A stretch of 64,000 nucleotides of DNA from Alentia gelatinosa (Eukaryota > Annelida > Polychaeta > Phyllodocida > Polynoidae): contig OX465589.1 in assembly GCA_950022655.1 (NCBI GenBank), forward strand, positions 27,730,970 through 27,794,969, written 5' to 3'. Below the pieces are notes generated by a model that was not told where the DNA came from, did not search any database, and worked only from the letters and a program-made list of their open reading frames with translations. This document shows positions 24,371 through 36,846 of this stretch, piece after piece (positions within the stretch are counted from its first letter, which is position 1; each line of letters begins with the position of its first letter). A program made the translations under genes and the position numbers.

Positions 24371-24599
24371 GGAGGGGGCTGCACTGAGCAGCATGGCTCA
24401 TACGTAATTCAGCGTTGGCGAGTGGCGCAGTGTGCACCGGTGATGTAATGATAGAAGTAGGAACTTGTCCCAGGCACGGAGACCCAACTCCTACTGCCGC
24501 GCTGCCTCTCCATCATTGTGCCAGGAGAGCAAAGTGCAGGGTTTGTGAAGTTGGGTTTTTGATGAGGTGAAATATTGTGTGATATTGTCAGGGATAGCA

Positions 24600-24800
24600 T
24601 GCACACAAGACAGACAGACAAGCTAACTAGCAGGCGTGAGGTAGACAAGAAGTCAGACAGACAGGGTATCAGGTATCTAGACAAGCAATGATTGAGCAGA
24701 CCAGGCAAATACGCAGCGAGGAAAGGGTAGATCAGGACTATATATTAATGCAGGGCAGCGTACGATAGGACGAGAGACGAGCGTGCACGCGGCCAGGCAG
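24600..24800. repeat. Degenerate GACA/CAGA-rich simple repeat
   Basis: Repeated AGACAGACAGACAAG-like units interrupted by other sequence. Non-coding. Confidence 0.5.
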
Positions 24801-24880
24801 ACAATATTCTGATGCACAGACAGGGTGGTCGGAAACCAGAGAGTAGAACACATAGCACACACTGTATAGTCAGGGAGACT

Positions 24881-25099
24881 GGGGCCCGTTTAATAATCTA
24901 CGATCGTTCACGTATACCCTTTTTTGTATGCTATAGACTCAGGGACGATGTGGGTCAACTTTATTCAACACTTAAAGATGACGATATGGACAGGTAATAC
25001 TGTGTTAGCCTTCAGATTTAAATGTCATTAAATGATAACCCTTGTAGGAAGTACAGAAAATGGTCTTCATGTGCGATCCTAGATTATTAAACGGGGCCC
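24881..25099. mobile_element. MITE J, about 219 bp
   Basis: The left end GGGGCCCGTTTAATAATCTA and inverted right end GGGCCCCGTTTAATAATCTA pair over about 27 bp. The inside is AT-rich and non-coding. No clear target duplication; superfamily unassigned. Confidence 0.65.
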
Positions 25100-25789
25100 T
25101 AGTACGTAAGTGTGGCGGGAGACATACACACATGTAGTTAGTGTATGAGTAAAGACAACACCTCTTTATGGCTGGGCATGTTACAAAAGATGTATTTAGA
25201 TGAAAAGGTAAGTATTCAACAGTAAGATTTACGAACATTTAAAAAAAAATCAACATACCATTGTCGCATAGGGTTGCAAATACGCTCCTTCATAAATTAT
25301 GTAAAACGTGGCTCGTCCGACCACTAGTTCGTTCCATGAATAAAAGTAGCCCCTACTTGTTAGGTTAATCTTTTTGTTATTGGACCCAAGCCTGATCTTT
25401 TCTTTCTTTGAGATACAAAAATAGTTCTGGTCGGGAAAAAGAAACACTGCTTGTACCCAGATTTCACACACTATAGACAGCCATATAGGTTTAAATCCCA
25501 CAGGCCCCAGCGGCATCGGCCACGTGGGAACCGCTCACTCGACACCGCGAGCAAGGATCACACGTAGTCCGCCGACTGTTTCATTGACCTTGGGTCCTGG
25601 GGATGAGATTGGATAGGCGTCCTTTAAATAGTAAATTGGACCTTTTTTTAAAGGGCCATCAGTTCATCATTGTATGGTTGTTTCTAGTTGTGCAGAAACC
25701 TGGAAGGTGCCCGTGTTTAGCAAAATGGTGGGCTCTTATTGACTCTTTAGAATTCTTGCAGGGAAGACTCTGCAGGTTTTCTTAAGGTC
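25100..25789. other. No recognisable feature
   Basis: Non-coding, no repeat seen. Confidence 0.4.
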
Positions 25790-26131
25790 AGTCTCCACTG
25801 TGCGACTCGGGGGCTTGCGATCCGGTACCTCCAGTCTGAGACTGGAGGTACCGCCTTGGCGTGTCACATGTACCTCGGATCGCAAGGTAACATCGATTAT
25901 GTGTGTGGACTACCCCACTGCACCCTACATGTTTGATATTTAAAAACGCTTGCGATCCAGGGTTCATGCGGTACCTCCAGTCTGAGACTGGTTGTACCGG
26001 TACGCCCAGTCTCAGACTGGTGACAAACTTGCTGTCTCCACTGTGCGTTTTGCAGCGTTGCGATCCTGAAGGTACGCCAAGTCTCAGACTGGGCGTACCT
26101 ATGTACCTAGAATCGCACAGTGGAAACAGGG
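25790..26131. mobile_element. MITE U made of repeated near-perfect palindromes
   Basis: Outer ends GTCTCCACTGTGCGACTCG and inverted TTTCCACTGTGCGATTCTAG. Inside are four copies of the odd palindrome CCAGTCTSAGACTGG (25831-25845, 25977-25991, 26006-26020, about 26077-26093), mostly embedded in GGTACSYCC...GGRSGTACC so that each unit is a ~29-bp hairpin. A further direct copy of TCTCCACTGTGCG lies at about 26034. Non-coding. Confidence 0.65.
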
Positions 26132-26639
26132 CATAAAAGTTTCATAGATAAATTTATATATTATAAAAGGAATTGAATACCTTACAATACTTTACATCAG
26201 ATTTCTAGTTTTGAACGGTCAACTCTATGACAACATAGCTTTTCCATATATCAACTTTCAGGTGTGAAAGACGTGGCGATGTGTCAACTCGTACTACCGC
26301 GCCAGAAAGAAAATTAAGGTGGTTCACATTCAAGAGCTATATTGGATTGCACACAATTCATAGCAAATCAATCCAATAGTGGCACATATTGACCATGAAC
26401 ATTTTCGATTTGATCAAATTCCCATTGTGTATCATACTGGGTTATGGAGCTTCAAGGAGAAATCAAAAGGCCTTTACAAAAGGTAGGTCAAAAACAAAGC
26501 AAAGAGTGCGTTCCCTTTTCGGCAGCAGTCGCTAGGTTTAGGTACTCTACTCGGTGATTATTATATCAATTCGATTTTAATACAAAACATGTGCCGAAAT
26601 ATTAAACAGTTCGGATATTTTACATTTATAAATCATATA
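26132..26639. other. No recognisable feature
   Basis: Non-coding DNA. Confidence 0.4.
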
Positions 26640-26910
26640 TCAAGAAAAATCGCCTCCTTCTCCTCTCTCTCATCTTTTCTCTCTGTGTCGCTCTCTGTCC
26701 CACGCTTTTATCTTTTTTCTCTGTCTCTGGTTTCTCTCTCAGTGTCTCTGTCTCTCTGTGTCTATCTCTGCCCCTCTCCCTCTCTGTTCGTTTGTCTGTC
26801 TCCATCTGATTCTATTTCTCCTGCATCTCCACTCCTTGCTCCAGCCTACCATGACTCACTCACTCACACACTCTCTCTACCTCTGTCTGTCTCTCTCGTA
26901 CCTCACGCGT
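26640..26910. repeat. CT-rich simple-sequence tract
   Basis: Degenerate TCTCTCTGTCTC repeats over about 250 bp. They create Ser/Leu-rich open frames in two phases (26589-27008, 26758-26964), which are low-complexity artefacts. Confidence 0.85.
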
Positions 26911-27777
26911 CTATCATGTCAGCGCCAACGGGCAGTCCCAGTACAGACAATAGAGTACCATTAAGATCTACCTCCTGGCTATGCATGCACGAAACACGAG
27001 ATCTATAATTGATATGAACAGAGAAGCCCGACAATTGGGGGTGACGGCAACATGTGGATAGGTTATGACACGCCAAACGCGTGTGTTATACGCGCTGCAG
27101 TCAGTAGCGCCGGGCGACAGAAGGGACGGTCTAGACTTGCTCAAGTCTTTGATTATGAACATTCATTAAATGATTTAAGAAAATCGGAATACAATTCATT
27201 ATAGCATGTGTCCTTCTCTGACTGGCCCATGAATCAAAGACTTGTCCACTCTGACCAGAATCTCCTGTCTATGACCCCAAGCCACTCCCTGTAACCCTAT
27301 GCCTCCCTCTACCCCTCCCCCCTCCCCTCCTCCAGTTCCCTGGCTGCCTGTGTTGTCATAGCAATTTATTTTGCCTACTTCTGACTATGTCTCGATTGAG
27401 ATCAAAGTGAGGGGGTATCAATCTCCCAGCAGATATCCTGACCAGTAGCCAGACCTCTGCTTGGGGAGTGTGGCGCAAAATCGCGCCAGTCTACACGGCC
27501 GATTACGGATGAGACAAGTCCCTGTGTCACTCAGAAGGGGTGGAGGGGTAGGACACGGGGACTGAGGCCAGTCTAGGGACGGTCTTTCACCAGTGTGAGA
27601 GGTGCAGGGAAATGGTTACTGTCGCATGGCACACAGACCCGTGGTTTAGCGTTGTAGCTGTGTATGGTTTATAACCAAATCCCGCTACCTCTGACTCTCT
27701 TTACCTGGTTTTCTGAAAAGTTGAAATATATGGCTTATTCAGACTACTTTTATCTAGTTAGAAAAGAGCAGTTTAAA
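26911..27777. other. Non-coding; 19-bp match to the 29.5-kb MITE
   Basis: GGGGACTGAGGCCAGTCTA at 27557-27575 recurs at 29558-29576 inside another element. Otherwise nothing is recognised. Confidence 0.4.
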
Positions 27778-28094
27778 GCCTGTTTCCATTGACCGATTTC
27801 CCGTCACAGATCTACAGTCAGGTACCACAGACGGGCACTCCTGACCCAAAATCAGTCAATGGAAACGACCCAGCTCGTGAAACAACCCACAACTTTTTCC
27901 TCTTAGATTATGCAATGTGGCACCACCCACCACTCAATGAAAGCTTGGTCACTGAAAAAAAGAGAAGAAAAAAGAGTGAAATCTACAACCCTCACCAAGT
28001 TTACTTCAGTTACGCACAATCAGTGGCACCACCGACAGACTTTCTGTGTAACTAAAAAAGACTACGCCCTTTTCGTCGGCCAATGGAAACCGGC
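27778..28094. mobile_element. MITE T, about 317 bp
   Basis: Left end GCCTGTTTCCATTGACCGA and inverted right end GCCGGTTTCCATTGGCCGA. An internal inverted copy (GTCAATGGAAACGACC) lies at about 27865-27880. The design resembles element U (GTTTCCACTGTGCG ends). Non-coding. Confidence 0.6.
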
Positions 28095-29504
28095 CTAGCG
28101 TGAGATTAGACAAAACTCTCCACTGCAAAATTCTGTATGTATACAATACCTTAATGTCGAGATTTGTAGATTGTAGCGCACAATGATGGCGTCTGAAGAA
28201 TTTTGCCAAGAAGTAGAAATTTGTACACCAGCCGAAATATTAATTTTCTAATGCAGCTAAACTGGCTTAATTGGAAAAATACTTTATAAATATATTAAAA
28301 TAATTCTTCAGCAAATGTATAGGAACTATAACAATTAGCAATTTACGGTTTACTGCAGGCGAACCCCAGGTTCATACAATACGCTACTAACACTACACAG
28401 ACAGTACTACTGAAAACATTGATGCCTGGATCACGTGCTTGGCGAAGTCTATCCCAACTCGTTGCACACGCTTTCCCAGGGCTCAAAGCCGCCTACATAT
28501 TTCTCGCAGAATTAGTTCGAATAATGACCACAGGTGGCATGAGGTGCACGGGCGCTGGTGCCTGCAGGTGAAGGGTTCTTTTTAATCGGGCGCCACTGGG
28601 AGATACGTCTGAGTAGTGTGTGTCTGCACACCACTGTGGAAATAAATCAGTTTATGTGTGCAACTTTACAGACCTATAAAGCTAGGGAGGGTAGCTTTAC
28701 TTATGAAATGGGTATTATGAATATTGTAAAAGGTATGGATATTGTAAAATTATTATTTTTGGCGAGACCAACTATCATGATGACAACAGCCATGATGAAA
28801 AAAAAGTTTAAAAACATGTTCTTCCAGTGCTGAGGTTCACGTTGCCATATCAGATCATTATTAATCATATTGAATTTTTCTTGGCGGCTGTGCATCTATA
28901 GCTCTATTATTCTCTTTTCCAGGTAGCCATGCGGTCAAACGAAGGCATACACGTTTCAGTTGGAACAGAGACTACAATCTTCTACACCATTGCATGTCAT
29001 TTGATACAGGGATTTCCTAATGAAGACTTGGGATACAGTGGCGTCATTAACTCATTTCAACTCCACCCATAAAGGAACAAATACGGATTGGTGTCGTCAT
29101 AATCAAGGTACAATGATGTTCCATGGAAGAAATATGAAAATACTTTAAGGATCTCCCTACAACTGATGAGCAGAGTGCAATTACATTCAAGTAAACGCCC
29201 TTGCCTGACAGTTCACAAGTAAAATCCGTTTTAAAGATTTGTTTTCGATGTGTAACGAACGTCTGTATTTGACCCCTTTGTATCAAAAACTGCTTTACAG
29301 AGATGGTGTTGTGTTTGTACGTGGCATGTAGTGTTACCATTGATTCCTACTTTACTGTCGATGCTCAAACAAATAAACCAATATCTTTCGTCCTCAACAA
29401 GCTATTTAGACTGATAAAATTTAGAAGGTACCTTAGTGTTAAAGCATGTTAAAAAATCGTAAAAGAGATCATCTTACCTGAAATCGAATACTGTGATTTT
29501 TTTT
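28095..29504. other. No recognisable feature
   Basis: AT-rich non-coding DNA. Frames up to 97 codons have no domain. Confidence 0.4.
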
Positions 29505-29510
29505 CATATA

Positions 29511-30010
29511 CAGGGATGCCAGTGGGGGGTCAAGAAAAATTCCTACATGGGGACTGAGGCCAGTCTATGTACCACCTAAAACGCACATGGTGTATAGGGA
29601 ATCCCCATCACTCTCCTAGCAGATCCTTGGGCATAGACTGGCAGTATAGGATAGCCTTTACACTTGGTAATGCTTTAATAACTCTATTCTCACATGACAT
29701 ATTTTAAGCCAATCAGATGTCAGTATTCAAGTTTACCCTTATCCGTAGGAGCATTTCCTACAGGAATCCTACCATCCTACAGCCGTTGGTTGGAGCATTG
29801 GGATCCATAGGCCCTCTAACTGTGTGTGCTGTGGGTAGCTGAATTCAGAATTTTGAAAAATTTCATCACAAGTTTATCTAAGATCTAAATCTTTTGGGAA
29901 CCTGGAGTCTATAGTGTTTTCAAAACATACAATTTCTTGAAATTTTCATATCCTTGAGACTAAAATGAAAATCCTACATGGAGGCAAAATCCCACAAACT
30001 AGCATCCCTG
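29511..30010. mobile_element. hAT-like MITE Q, 500 bp
   Basis: Ends CAGGGATGCCAGT and inverted CAGGGATGCTAGT are flanked by CATATA on both sides (29505-29510, 30011-30016). CAGGG-type ends with a short multi-base duplication fit hAT elements, whose duplication is usually 8 bp; here only 6 bp match. TCCTACATGG occurs near both ends as part of the inverted repeat. Non-coding. Confidence 0.6.
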
Positions 30011-30016
30011 CATATA

Positions 30017-31052
30017 AAAGCATGCCTGTTAAATATACGAGATAATTTTAAGTGTTAATTAATAACGGTCTAAGAGTAGCTAATAATATAAGGAAAATTC
30101 GGTTATGCCTATCGAAGAACTTATTCATAACTCAAGATTGCTGAAATTGGCAGCTCGTAGATCGGTACATATCCTCCCTTCTATGCATTGGTGGGTATAT
30201 GATTTTGATTATTGTAAAATTATTGTGAAACCAGGAAAACTAGAGGAACTGATAAAATACGAATGAAGGTGGATAGGCCGGAAACCGAAAAGTATAGACT
30301 CTACTCCGCTCTAAAGGGGCAGTAATTGTTGAAATGAGCTAAAGAAAGAACAGGAAATCATTCAAAATGACGGTGAAATAATCTGTTTTAAAAGGTAATG
30401 TTTAATTAACGGATATTTAATAAAACAAATAAGATAAACTCGGAATCTATTCTATCTGTGTATGAGAGCCTTCTGTGTTTTGTTGTTGCCCTGTCTTGTT
30501 CTAATAGTGGTTTTATATCAATGTGTAACATGTTTTATGTTGCACTTTTCGGTCAAACAACTTAGAAACTCAAGAAGTAATGAAAGCATAATCAGTAGTA
30601 ATTGTCATATGTCCGATGGTGTAATAAGACAAAAGAATTAAGAAAAAGTTCGAAAAGGTTTAATCATGAGCCGTAGTAATAAGATAAGGTAGTCTAAAAG
30701 GTTAACCTAGTTGAACACAAAAATGTATTTATGTATAATTTGATGAATATCAAGGTTAAGCGACCAGACCATTTTCTTTTATACTTATTTCATAGCCCTT
30801 ATGTGTATACAATGATGTTATGTAATCTCAGTCAAAGTTTTTCTTCCAAAATACCTGTAACACTACCGAAAATGAAACATGGCCCTGGAGCCTACTGAAA
30901 ATAGGATGATTTTACACCGTAGTAGCTTACTCCAGAATAAAAATCAACTTAAAAAAAATGTATGGCGTCTTATACTGAACAAGTCACAAACTGCTTGACA
31001 TTCTGTAGCTATCATGTTTGTACAGCCACAACACGCCATTCCTATTTGATCA
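30017..31052. other. No recognisable feature
   Basis: AT-rich non-coding DNA. Confidence 0.4.
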
Positions 31053-31057
31053 TCTGG

Positions 31058-31870
31058 GCCCTGTTTTTTAGTCACGACATCGCAAGTCTACGATCGCCTG
31101 AGATCGGATCAAGATTGTAAGACATTGTCTACGACACAAGATGGCGGGTGTGCTATAGACAGTGTCGTAGGTGGAATCAAACGATCTTGGCGAGATGTGT
31201 CGGAAGTTAAGATAAGTATAGAACTGTCTTAAGTTCTATAATACATCACTGTAGATTACCTGTGCTTCCCGTACGAATTAAGCAATTAAATTTTAACACA
31301 AGTAAGGGATACATATAACCTACAATCATCCCAAATATGAAGACAATAGGACCCACTGTCCTGAGGATATCGGCGATTTAATTTGAAACATCGAGCTATC
31401 GATCGGATATCGTACAAGCACTCTCCTAGCAGATCTTTCGCGGTATAGAGCGCGGAATCTCTGCTGGGAGTGAAGTAAGCGGAGAGTGAGGGTAGAGCTA
31501 CACTGGCCACCAGAGCAGCGTTTGCTATGACGAAATTTAAACGCCAATATCTTCATAACGCTGCGGCCTATTTTCTTAATATTTGGTACGATTATAGGTT
31601 ATATGTATACCTTACTCGTGTTCAAATTCCTACGGGAAGTGAAGTTGCGCATTTGGTACGACATGTCCAGAGTGGTCTTAGAGATACGACACTTATTGCC
31701 CCTGTTTCCGCTCCATTGGCCACCGACTGTCGTGGCTATAGCACACCTTTTAGCTCCCTAAGTGTCGTATCCTCACTAAGTGTCGTACCCGCTCTACGAT
31801 CGTAGCTCTCTAGCACACTTACGGCACATACGTGTCGTAAGTTACGAATGTCGTGACTAAAAAACAGGGC
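31058..31870. mobile_element. CCWGG-target foldback element B2
   Basis: 813 bp, ends GCCCTGTTTTTTAGTCACGA / inverse, flanked by TCTGG (31053-31057) and CCTGG (31871-31875). Subterminal GTGCTATAGACAGTGTCGTAG-like sequence as in B1. Both internal arms are present (left from about 31273 through GTAAGGGATACATATAACCT; right to about 31627, ATATGTATACCTTACTCGTG), with the core containing CTCTGCTGGGAGTGAAGTAAG and CACTGGCCACCAGAGCAG. Non-coding. Confidence 0.85.
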
Positions 31871-31875
31871 CCTGG

Positions 31876-32811
31876 TTCTTTAAATTTAGATTATTCAATG
31901 ACGTCGGTATGAAGTATAGAAGCTGGATATAAAAATCAGAATATGTAGAAAAACAACCACTTTCTTAGACTGCTTTGTGTAAATCATGTCATATTGATAA
32001 CAAAAATTCATCATCAACATTTTTTATCATCGTAGATTGATCAGATTAATGAAATAAATGATCTTGCGGGTTTTAGATTTTGTAGAGTAGTAGCACAGAA
32101 ATGAAAAGTAAAATCCTTGCATTTTGTACTATATGAAGGATTTATATCAGCATAGAAAGAACGAATAGAAAATATGTGAGTGATACTAGGGTTATAACCA
32201 AGAGATCCTTCATTGATGTGTGATTTTCTGGAGAAAGATGCGAGTTAGAATGAGGGTTCTTGCGACAGCTCGAGTAGAATATAAGGTGATCACAGACTGA
32301 GCTCTGATAGATCTAACTACTGAATAAGCAGCACTTTTTATATAGAGTCAAATGTGAACGAGCCCCACAACCAGACATCGTGGATCATCAGTACAGTCGC
32401 CAGAAGGATCCCAACCGTTCCTGAGAGACTTGCGGTGACTAAAATGGTATAGGAGTGATACAAGCAACGGCCAACCACCCTGAACTATATGAACACAAAA
32501 TGGACAATCCTGAACTATAGGAACTCGCTGAACTGAACGCATGGATTTATAGATCGTGCAACTATGAACTATGGATATCGACTTTGCACAATGGATTTGA
32601 TTTATATGGACTTACAAGTGTTGACCCCTGATCTGACTGTGGTCGATCTGGTCTTGTGTTGTGTGTAATCATTGAAATTGTTGAAATGAATACCATCTGG
32701 ACATGTTGTGAATATCCTTGTTTATATGTGAACAGCGCAACACATCGTAAAATAAAGATCCTAGTTTGCCATTACACCTCTGTTGGTTCCATTATGTAGT
32801 ACCTGTAAATT
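31876..32811. other. Non-coding DNA, retroelement-end-like 3' part
   Basis: No gene supported. About 32560-32790 has an AATAAA signal (about 32751) and ends CCATTACA, which might be an LTR 3' end, but no second copy or start was found. Confidence 0.25.
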
Positions 32812-33058
32812 ATCTCACCCCTGGTATAAGTTTAGCCATAGGAATAACATTAGAAAAACAATACTCAACGATCACCCCTGTGACAATACAACGCCACGGC
32901 CGTGGCGAAGTGAATTTCTGTAGTGAATTATTGTGAAATTTTGATGTTATAAAAAGGGGTGAGATAAATCCATAACCGCACTCGAATCGTAAAATATACA
33001 AAACTCCATCTAAACTCGTGGAGTATTGTCTATTTATACGATTCTCGATGCAGTTCTT
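32812..33058. mobile_element. Composite palindromic MITE (M family, copy 5)
   Basis: Bounded by ATTATCTCACCCCTGGTATA and, inverted, AAAGGGGTGAGATAAATC (about 32953-32970). Carries GCCATAGGAATAACATTAG, a diverged form of the CCATAGGCTTAACAT module. A second foldback follows (arms around CACTCGAATCGTA...TACGATTCTCGATG). Confidence 0.55.
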
Positions 33059-33064
33059 CATTCC

Positions 33065-33216
33065 TTATAGCCGATTTCACTCTCGATGTGTTCAAGATCT
33101 AGTCCAGTTTTAGTGCTGACACATACGGACCCTATCCCTATCCATAGGCTAGTTATAGTGGTAGGACTGAAACTGGAGTACATCTTGACCACATCACAAG
33201 TGAAATTAGCAATATA
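33065..33216. mobile_element. Foldback MITE S, uninterrupted copy
   Basis: The left arm TAGCCGATTTCACTCTCGAT and right arm to AAGTGAAATTAGCAATA pair over about 50 bp, including CCAGTTTTAGT / ACTGAAACTGG. It shows what the MITE at 5697-6712 looks like without its insertion. Possible TA duplication at the ends. Confidence 0.7.
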
Positions 33217-35083
33217 GAAACAAGCTGTAAGTGAAACAGTTACCACAAGCAAGCTATTTCCTATGGAACTAACTCTTCCCTATCCGCTCCGCCCACACTG
33301 TGCTACTATGTGTGGAACGAAATTATAAAGTATGTGATATTAAAGGATAAACCATAACAATAGGCATGTGGTACAAATTGCTATTGAATGATTGCGTATG
33401 AAATATCAGAAATGACCGAATCCCCTTCTAAAGTGAGATCTTACATGACAACAGGCTAACATATAACCGCACTTGAAAATATACTTTGACGCATACGATC
33501 GTCGTATACAGATATTTAAATTCATATGTGGCCTAATCACAAGACAAGTAAAAACCAAATTAAGTTACGATTTTATGGTAAAGATAAAATGGAGCGTAAG
33601 AAAACTTTACTGATGAGCTTGAGTATCGTACTAAGCTCCACATCCCTCGGTAGCCAAGAGACCTAATAGATGTCAGGGCATAGTTGCTATTTCGAGGTCT
33701 TCTTGGCAAGAGGAACCGTCGTAACCTGTGCAGCTTTACCCACAGGCGCGCCACCAGATGTCACCACTAGAAGGGTAATGGTGTGTCGACACGCTAACGT
33801 CTCTCTCTCCTAACCCGAGTGCACGCAGACTCCAATAAGAGTTCCCCATTGCTTTAACAGCTCAGCCTAGATTCCAGCTCCAGGCAGAGCTATTTCAAGA
33901 TTCTTCCATGACCTCTTTGTGCTTCATAGTACTTTGTGACCATCTTATGAGCTATAAATGCGTACTTCAGTGATTCTTTACTGTCCATCAGTCGCTTTAT
34001 ATTCGCTTGTAAAAAAGGCCGTTGGAGAGCACAGGGTAGCTTAGACACATCTAGGTGTAATTATGAATAATATCATAAACTAATAATATCATAAAGGCTA
34101 ATTAATCGTAAACAGAAAAGGTTTAGAAGCTTGCATTTGATGGAGGCTTGTTGGCAAAAATAGAAGCAGTGCTAAGAGTTAAGGTCAATCCAAATTTGAG
34201 AAATATAGATCATAATAAATCACTAATCTGATTGGGTTTTACTTGGCCATTTCTAATGTTTAAAGGGGAACAGTTTGTTTAGATACACCGCAGAAGGTCA
34301 TACTATGAGGATGAGAGAGTTGAAATCCTTCCAACCCGTCATGTTTTATTCTATATATAGTCTTCGTGGGTAGATATTATTTACAGAATTGAGTCAGAAA
34401 GCAAAATTCCTGCTCGCATGTCCAATAGTTACTGTATATAGATACTGTCTTCTCTTATTGAGATGTACAAACTAAAGCTTAACACTATTGGTATCACATA
34501 TGTTTTATATCCTCTTTCATTAAGATTAAAATTTCATTGAGATCCATCTTCAAATGACATATCCATCCGTGGTTAGAGAACCCTCATCTTATAAGATTAC
34601 AATTTGTTTCAGATTATAAAAAAGAAGAGAAATTAAAATAGTTTGTGACGTCAGTCAATTCAAGAGGAGATGATTTCCATCTGATTATATTTCAGGGGAA
34701 AGAAAGGAAGCTCGGGGATAAAGAAAATAGAAGAAATGTGACTTTAAAACCGTTGTGCTCCCATGGGAGATTTCCCCCATCATCCTTGCGGTTGGAGTCA
34801 ATTCTCTGAAACGTTTAAACCAATTTACTTTCACACAACGACCTGGTGGGAGGCCATACCCTCGTCGCTGCTCAGGGCGCCCCCTGGCACACCCAAGGCT
34901 CGAGAGGTCTCATTTTGCCCAGCGAGACTTGGGTCTTAAAATGAACCGAGACCGCAAGAAAGTAGAAAGCTGGCAGCCTATTAGGGTGGCTGTAATTGTT
35001 TCCTCCCCCGTTTTAGTGCATTCCTAAGTAAAGAGCTCAGAAAGACCGTCACTGTTTAGAATACGGTTGAAAACCACACTTAA
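33217..35083. other. No recognisable feature
   Basis: Non-coding DNA with a few short frames lacking domains. Confidence 0.4.
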
Positions 35084-36846
35084 AAAGAAATTCGTAAGGG
35101 CCATCTTGACCGTTTGGCTCTTTTCACAGGATATTTGATTACAGGGGGTGGAATGAGTAGAACAGCCACGGACCCAAATAACTGGAGACCGATTAGCTTG
35201 CTCCCTGTTCCTGGGAAAATTGCCGAGAAACTTTTTCATTCGTACCTCATCTTACATCTTGAAAATAATGATATTTTATGTGAGAACCAGTATGGTTTCC
35301 GTAAGAATCATGGAACTATAGATGCCATTTACCGTTTTATTAATGACCTGTATGAGGCTCGTGATAATAGACAGGTGACCTGTGCTGTTTTTGTGGACTT
35401 GCGGAAGGCCTTCGACAGTGTGGACCATAGATTATTACTGAGAAAGGTATCCAGCTTAGAGCTATGCCTCTCTCATGAGGAGTGGCTTCGCTCATATCTG
35501 GATAACCGACAACAAAGAGTTCGTTTTGCAGGTGGTATATCTACTTGGGACATGGTTGAATATGGGGTGCCTCAGGGCTCGGTTTTAGGGCCTTTATTAT
35601 TTATATATTTTATTAATGACCTTGAGCGTGTATTGAGACATAGTCGATACTTGATATACGCGGATGATCTAGTTATTTATAGAGCCGATAATACCACTTA
35701 TGGAGCTGCAGCCACAGTGCAGAAAGAACTTGATGAACTAATGGACTGGTTTAGAATGAATCATCTCACTGTAAATACAAATAAGACTAAGGTCTGTTGG
35801 TATATGCCGCCAAACAAGATTAAGACTGCTGCTAGACCCACTCTTTTTGCTGGAGTGACTAAGTTAGAGGAAGTGGCATCTTATTCGTACTTGGGCATTG
35901 ACATTGATTCCTGCCTGACTCTAGATAAGCAGACTCATAAAATTATCAGACAGGTACATGGAAAGATTTTTATACTCCAGAAAATACGCTATCTACTGAC
36001 TACAGCTGTAGCAATAAAGTTCTATAAACAGGCCATACTCCCAATTTTTGATTATGCCGCAATCTTCCTTGATGGAACAAAAAAGTCAAATTTAGATAAA
36101 ATGCAACGTTTACAGAACCGAGCCCTGAGACTATGCCTAAACGATTACTCAATGGCCCACACTGTCGAAGAGCTGCATTTACGTACGAAGACCAAATTCC
36201 TGGCTCGCAGACGCACTGAGTTACTCTTATCATTTATGAGAAAAAAGTACATCAGCTTGTACGGTGATATCGATGTGACCCAAGGTGACAATATGGATAA
36301 TACGAATTGTACGATCGATACCGGCATGACATTACGTTCCAAGTCTAAACTATTATTTGCACAAATACGTCCCAGAAGCGAGTTCCTGCGAAAATCGCCA
36401 AAATACAGAGGTGAGAAGGCGTGGAACCTTCTGCCCGATGTAGTGAAAATGTCTGCGAGTAAACATATTTTCAAAAATGCGATATCGAAGGAAATGGTGT
36501 TATAATCCTTTTGTGTCTGCATGTATTGTGACTGAAATGGAAAAATGATAGATTATATGAGACTTACATGTCTGCATTAAAGAATTTCATACTCATCACA
36601 TTATTACGTCTACCACACCCTATGGATTAGTACAGGGTTAATTAAGGTTACTGGCTCTGACCTGTAAATTGGGTTCCAACATGTTGTACCTTATGTACCC
36701 TATCTCACTTGTATTTTATAACTGGAATTTGTAACAACACTCAATGTACATAGACCGGACAGGTCCAAACATGCTGTAATGGAAGACCATCTCACCAGAG
36801 GTGAATTACCTGCAATAAACAAAAAAAACAAAAAAACAAAAAAAAA
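35084..36846 (+). mobile_element. 5'-truncated non-LTR retrotransposon (CR1/jockey-group)
   Basis: Comprises a reverse transcriptase frame, a 340-bp 3' UTR and an A-rich tail. An AATAAA (36814-36819) directly precedes the (AAAAAAC)n tail ending near 36846. The apurinic-like endonuclease expected upstream of the RT in this group is absent, so the copy is truncated at its 5' end, as is usual for target-primed insertion. The exact left boundary is uncertain, and I found no clear target duplication. Confidence 0.8.
35114..36505 (+). CDS. Reverse transcriptase of a non-LTR retrotransposon, partial
   Basis: This 463-codon frame is intact and codes for the RT domain that copies element RNA into DNA at a nicked target. 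Counting from the TTG at 35114, visible motifs are WRPISLL (24-30), the FVDLRKAFDSVDH block (93-105) with catalytic D95, GVPQGSVLGP (151-160), YADD (182-185) with D184/D185, the NTNKTK segment (221-226) and YLGI (259-262). The C-terminal part (K-RGEKAWNLLPDVV, then an FK--- motif) is the arrangement seen after the RT in CR1/L2/Daphne-like elements. The open frame extends back to 35084; there is no ATG until codon 14, so the annotated start is not a real start. The frame has no stop or frameshift, which suggests a fairly recent insertion. The N-terminal endonuclease is missing, so this copy cannot be autonomous. Exact clade uncertain. Confidence 0.85.
   Translation: MALFTGYLITGGGMSRTATDPNNWRPISLLPVPGKIAEKLFHSYLILHLENNDILCENQYGFRKNHGTIDAIYRFINDLYEARDNRQVTCAVFVDLRKAFDSVDHRLLLRKVSSLELCLSHEEWLRSYLDNRQQRVRFAGGISTWDMVEYGVPQGSVLGPLLFIYFINDLERVLRHSRYLIYADDLVIYRADNTTYGAAATVQKELDELMDWFRMNHLTVNTNKTKVCWYMPPNKIKTAARPTLFAGVTKLEEVASYSYLGIDIDSCLTLDKQTHKIIRQVHGKIFILQKIRYLLTTAVAIKFYKQAILPIFDYAAIFLDGTKKSNLDKMQRLQNRALRLCLNDYSMAHTVEELHLRTKTKFLARRRTELLLSFMRKKYISLYGDIDVTQGDNMDNTNCTIDTGMTLRSKSKLLFAQIRPRSEFLRKSPKYRGEKAWNLLPDVVKMSASKHIFKNAISKEMVL

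Noticed and set aside
26589..27008. 139-codon Ser/Leu-rich frame
   Set aside because: Translation of a CT-rich simple repeat; a second phase is open as well.
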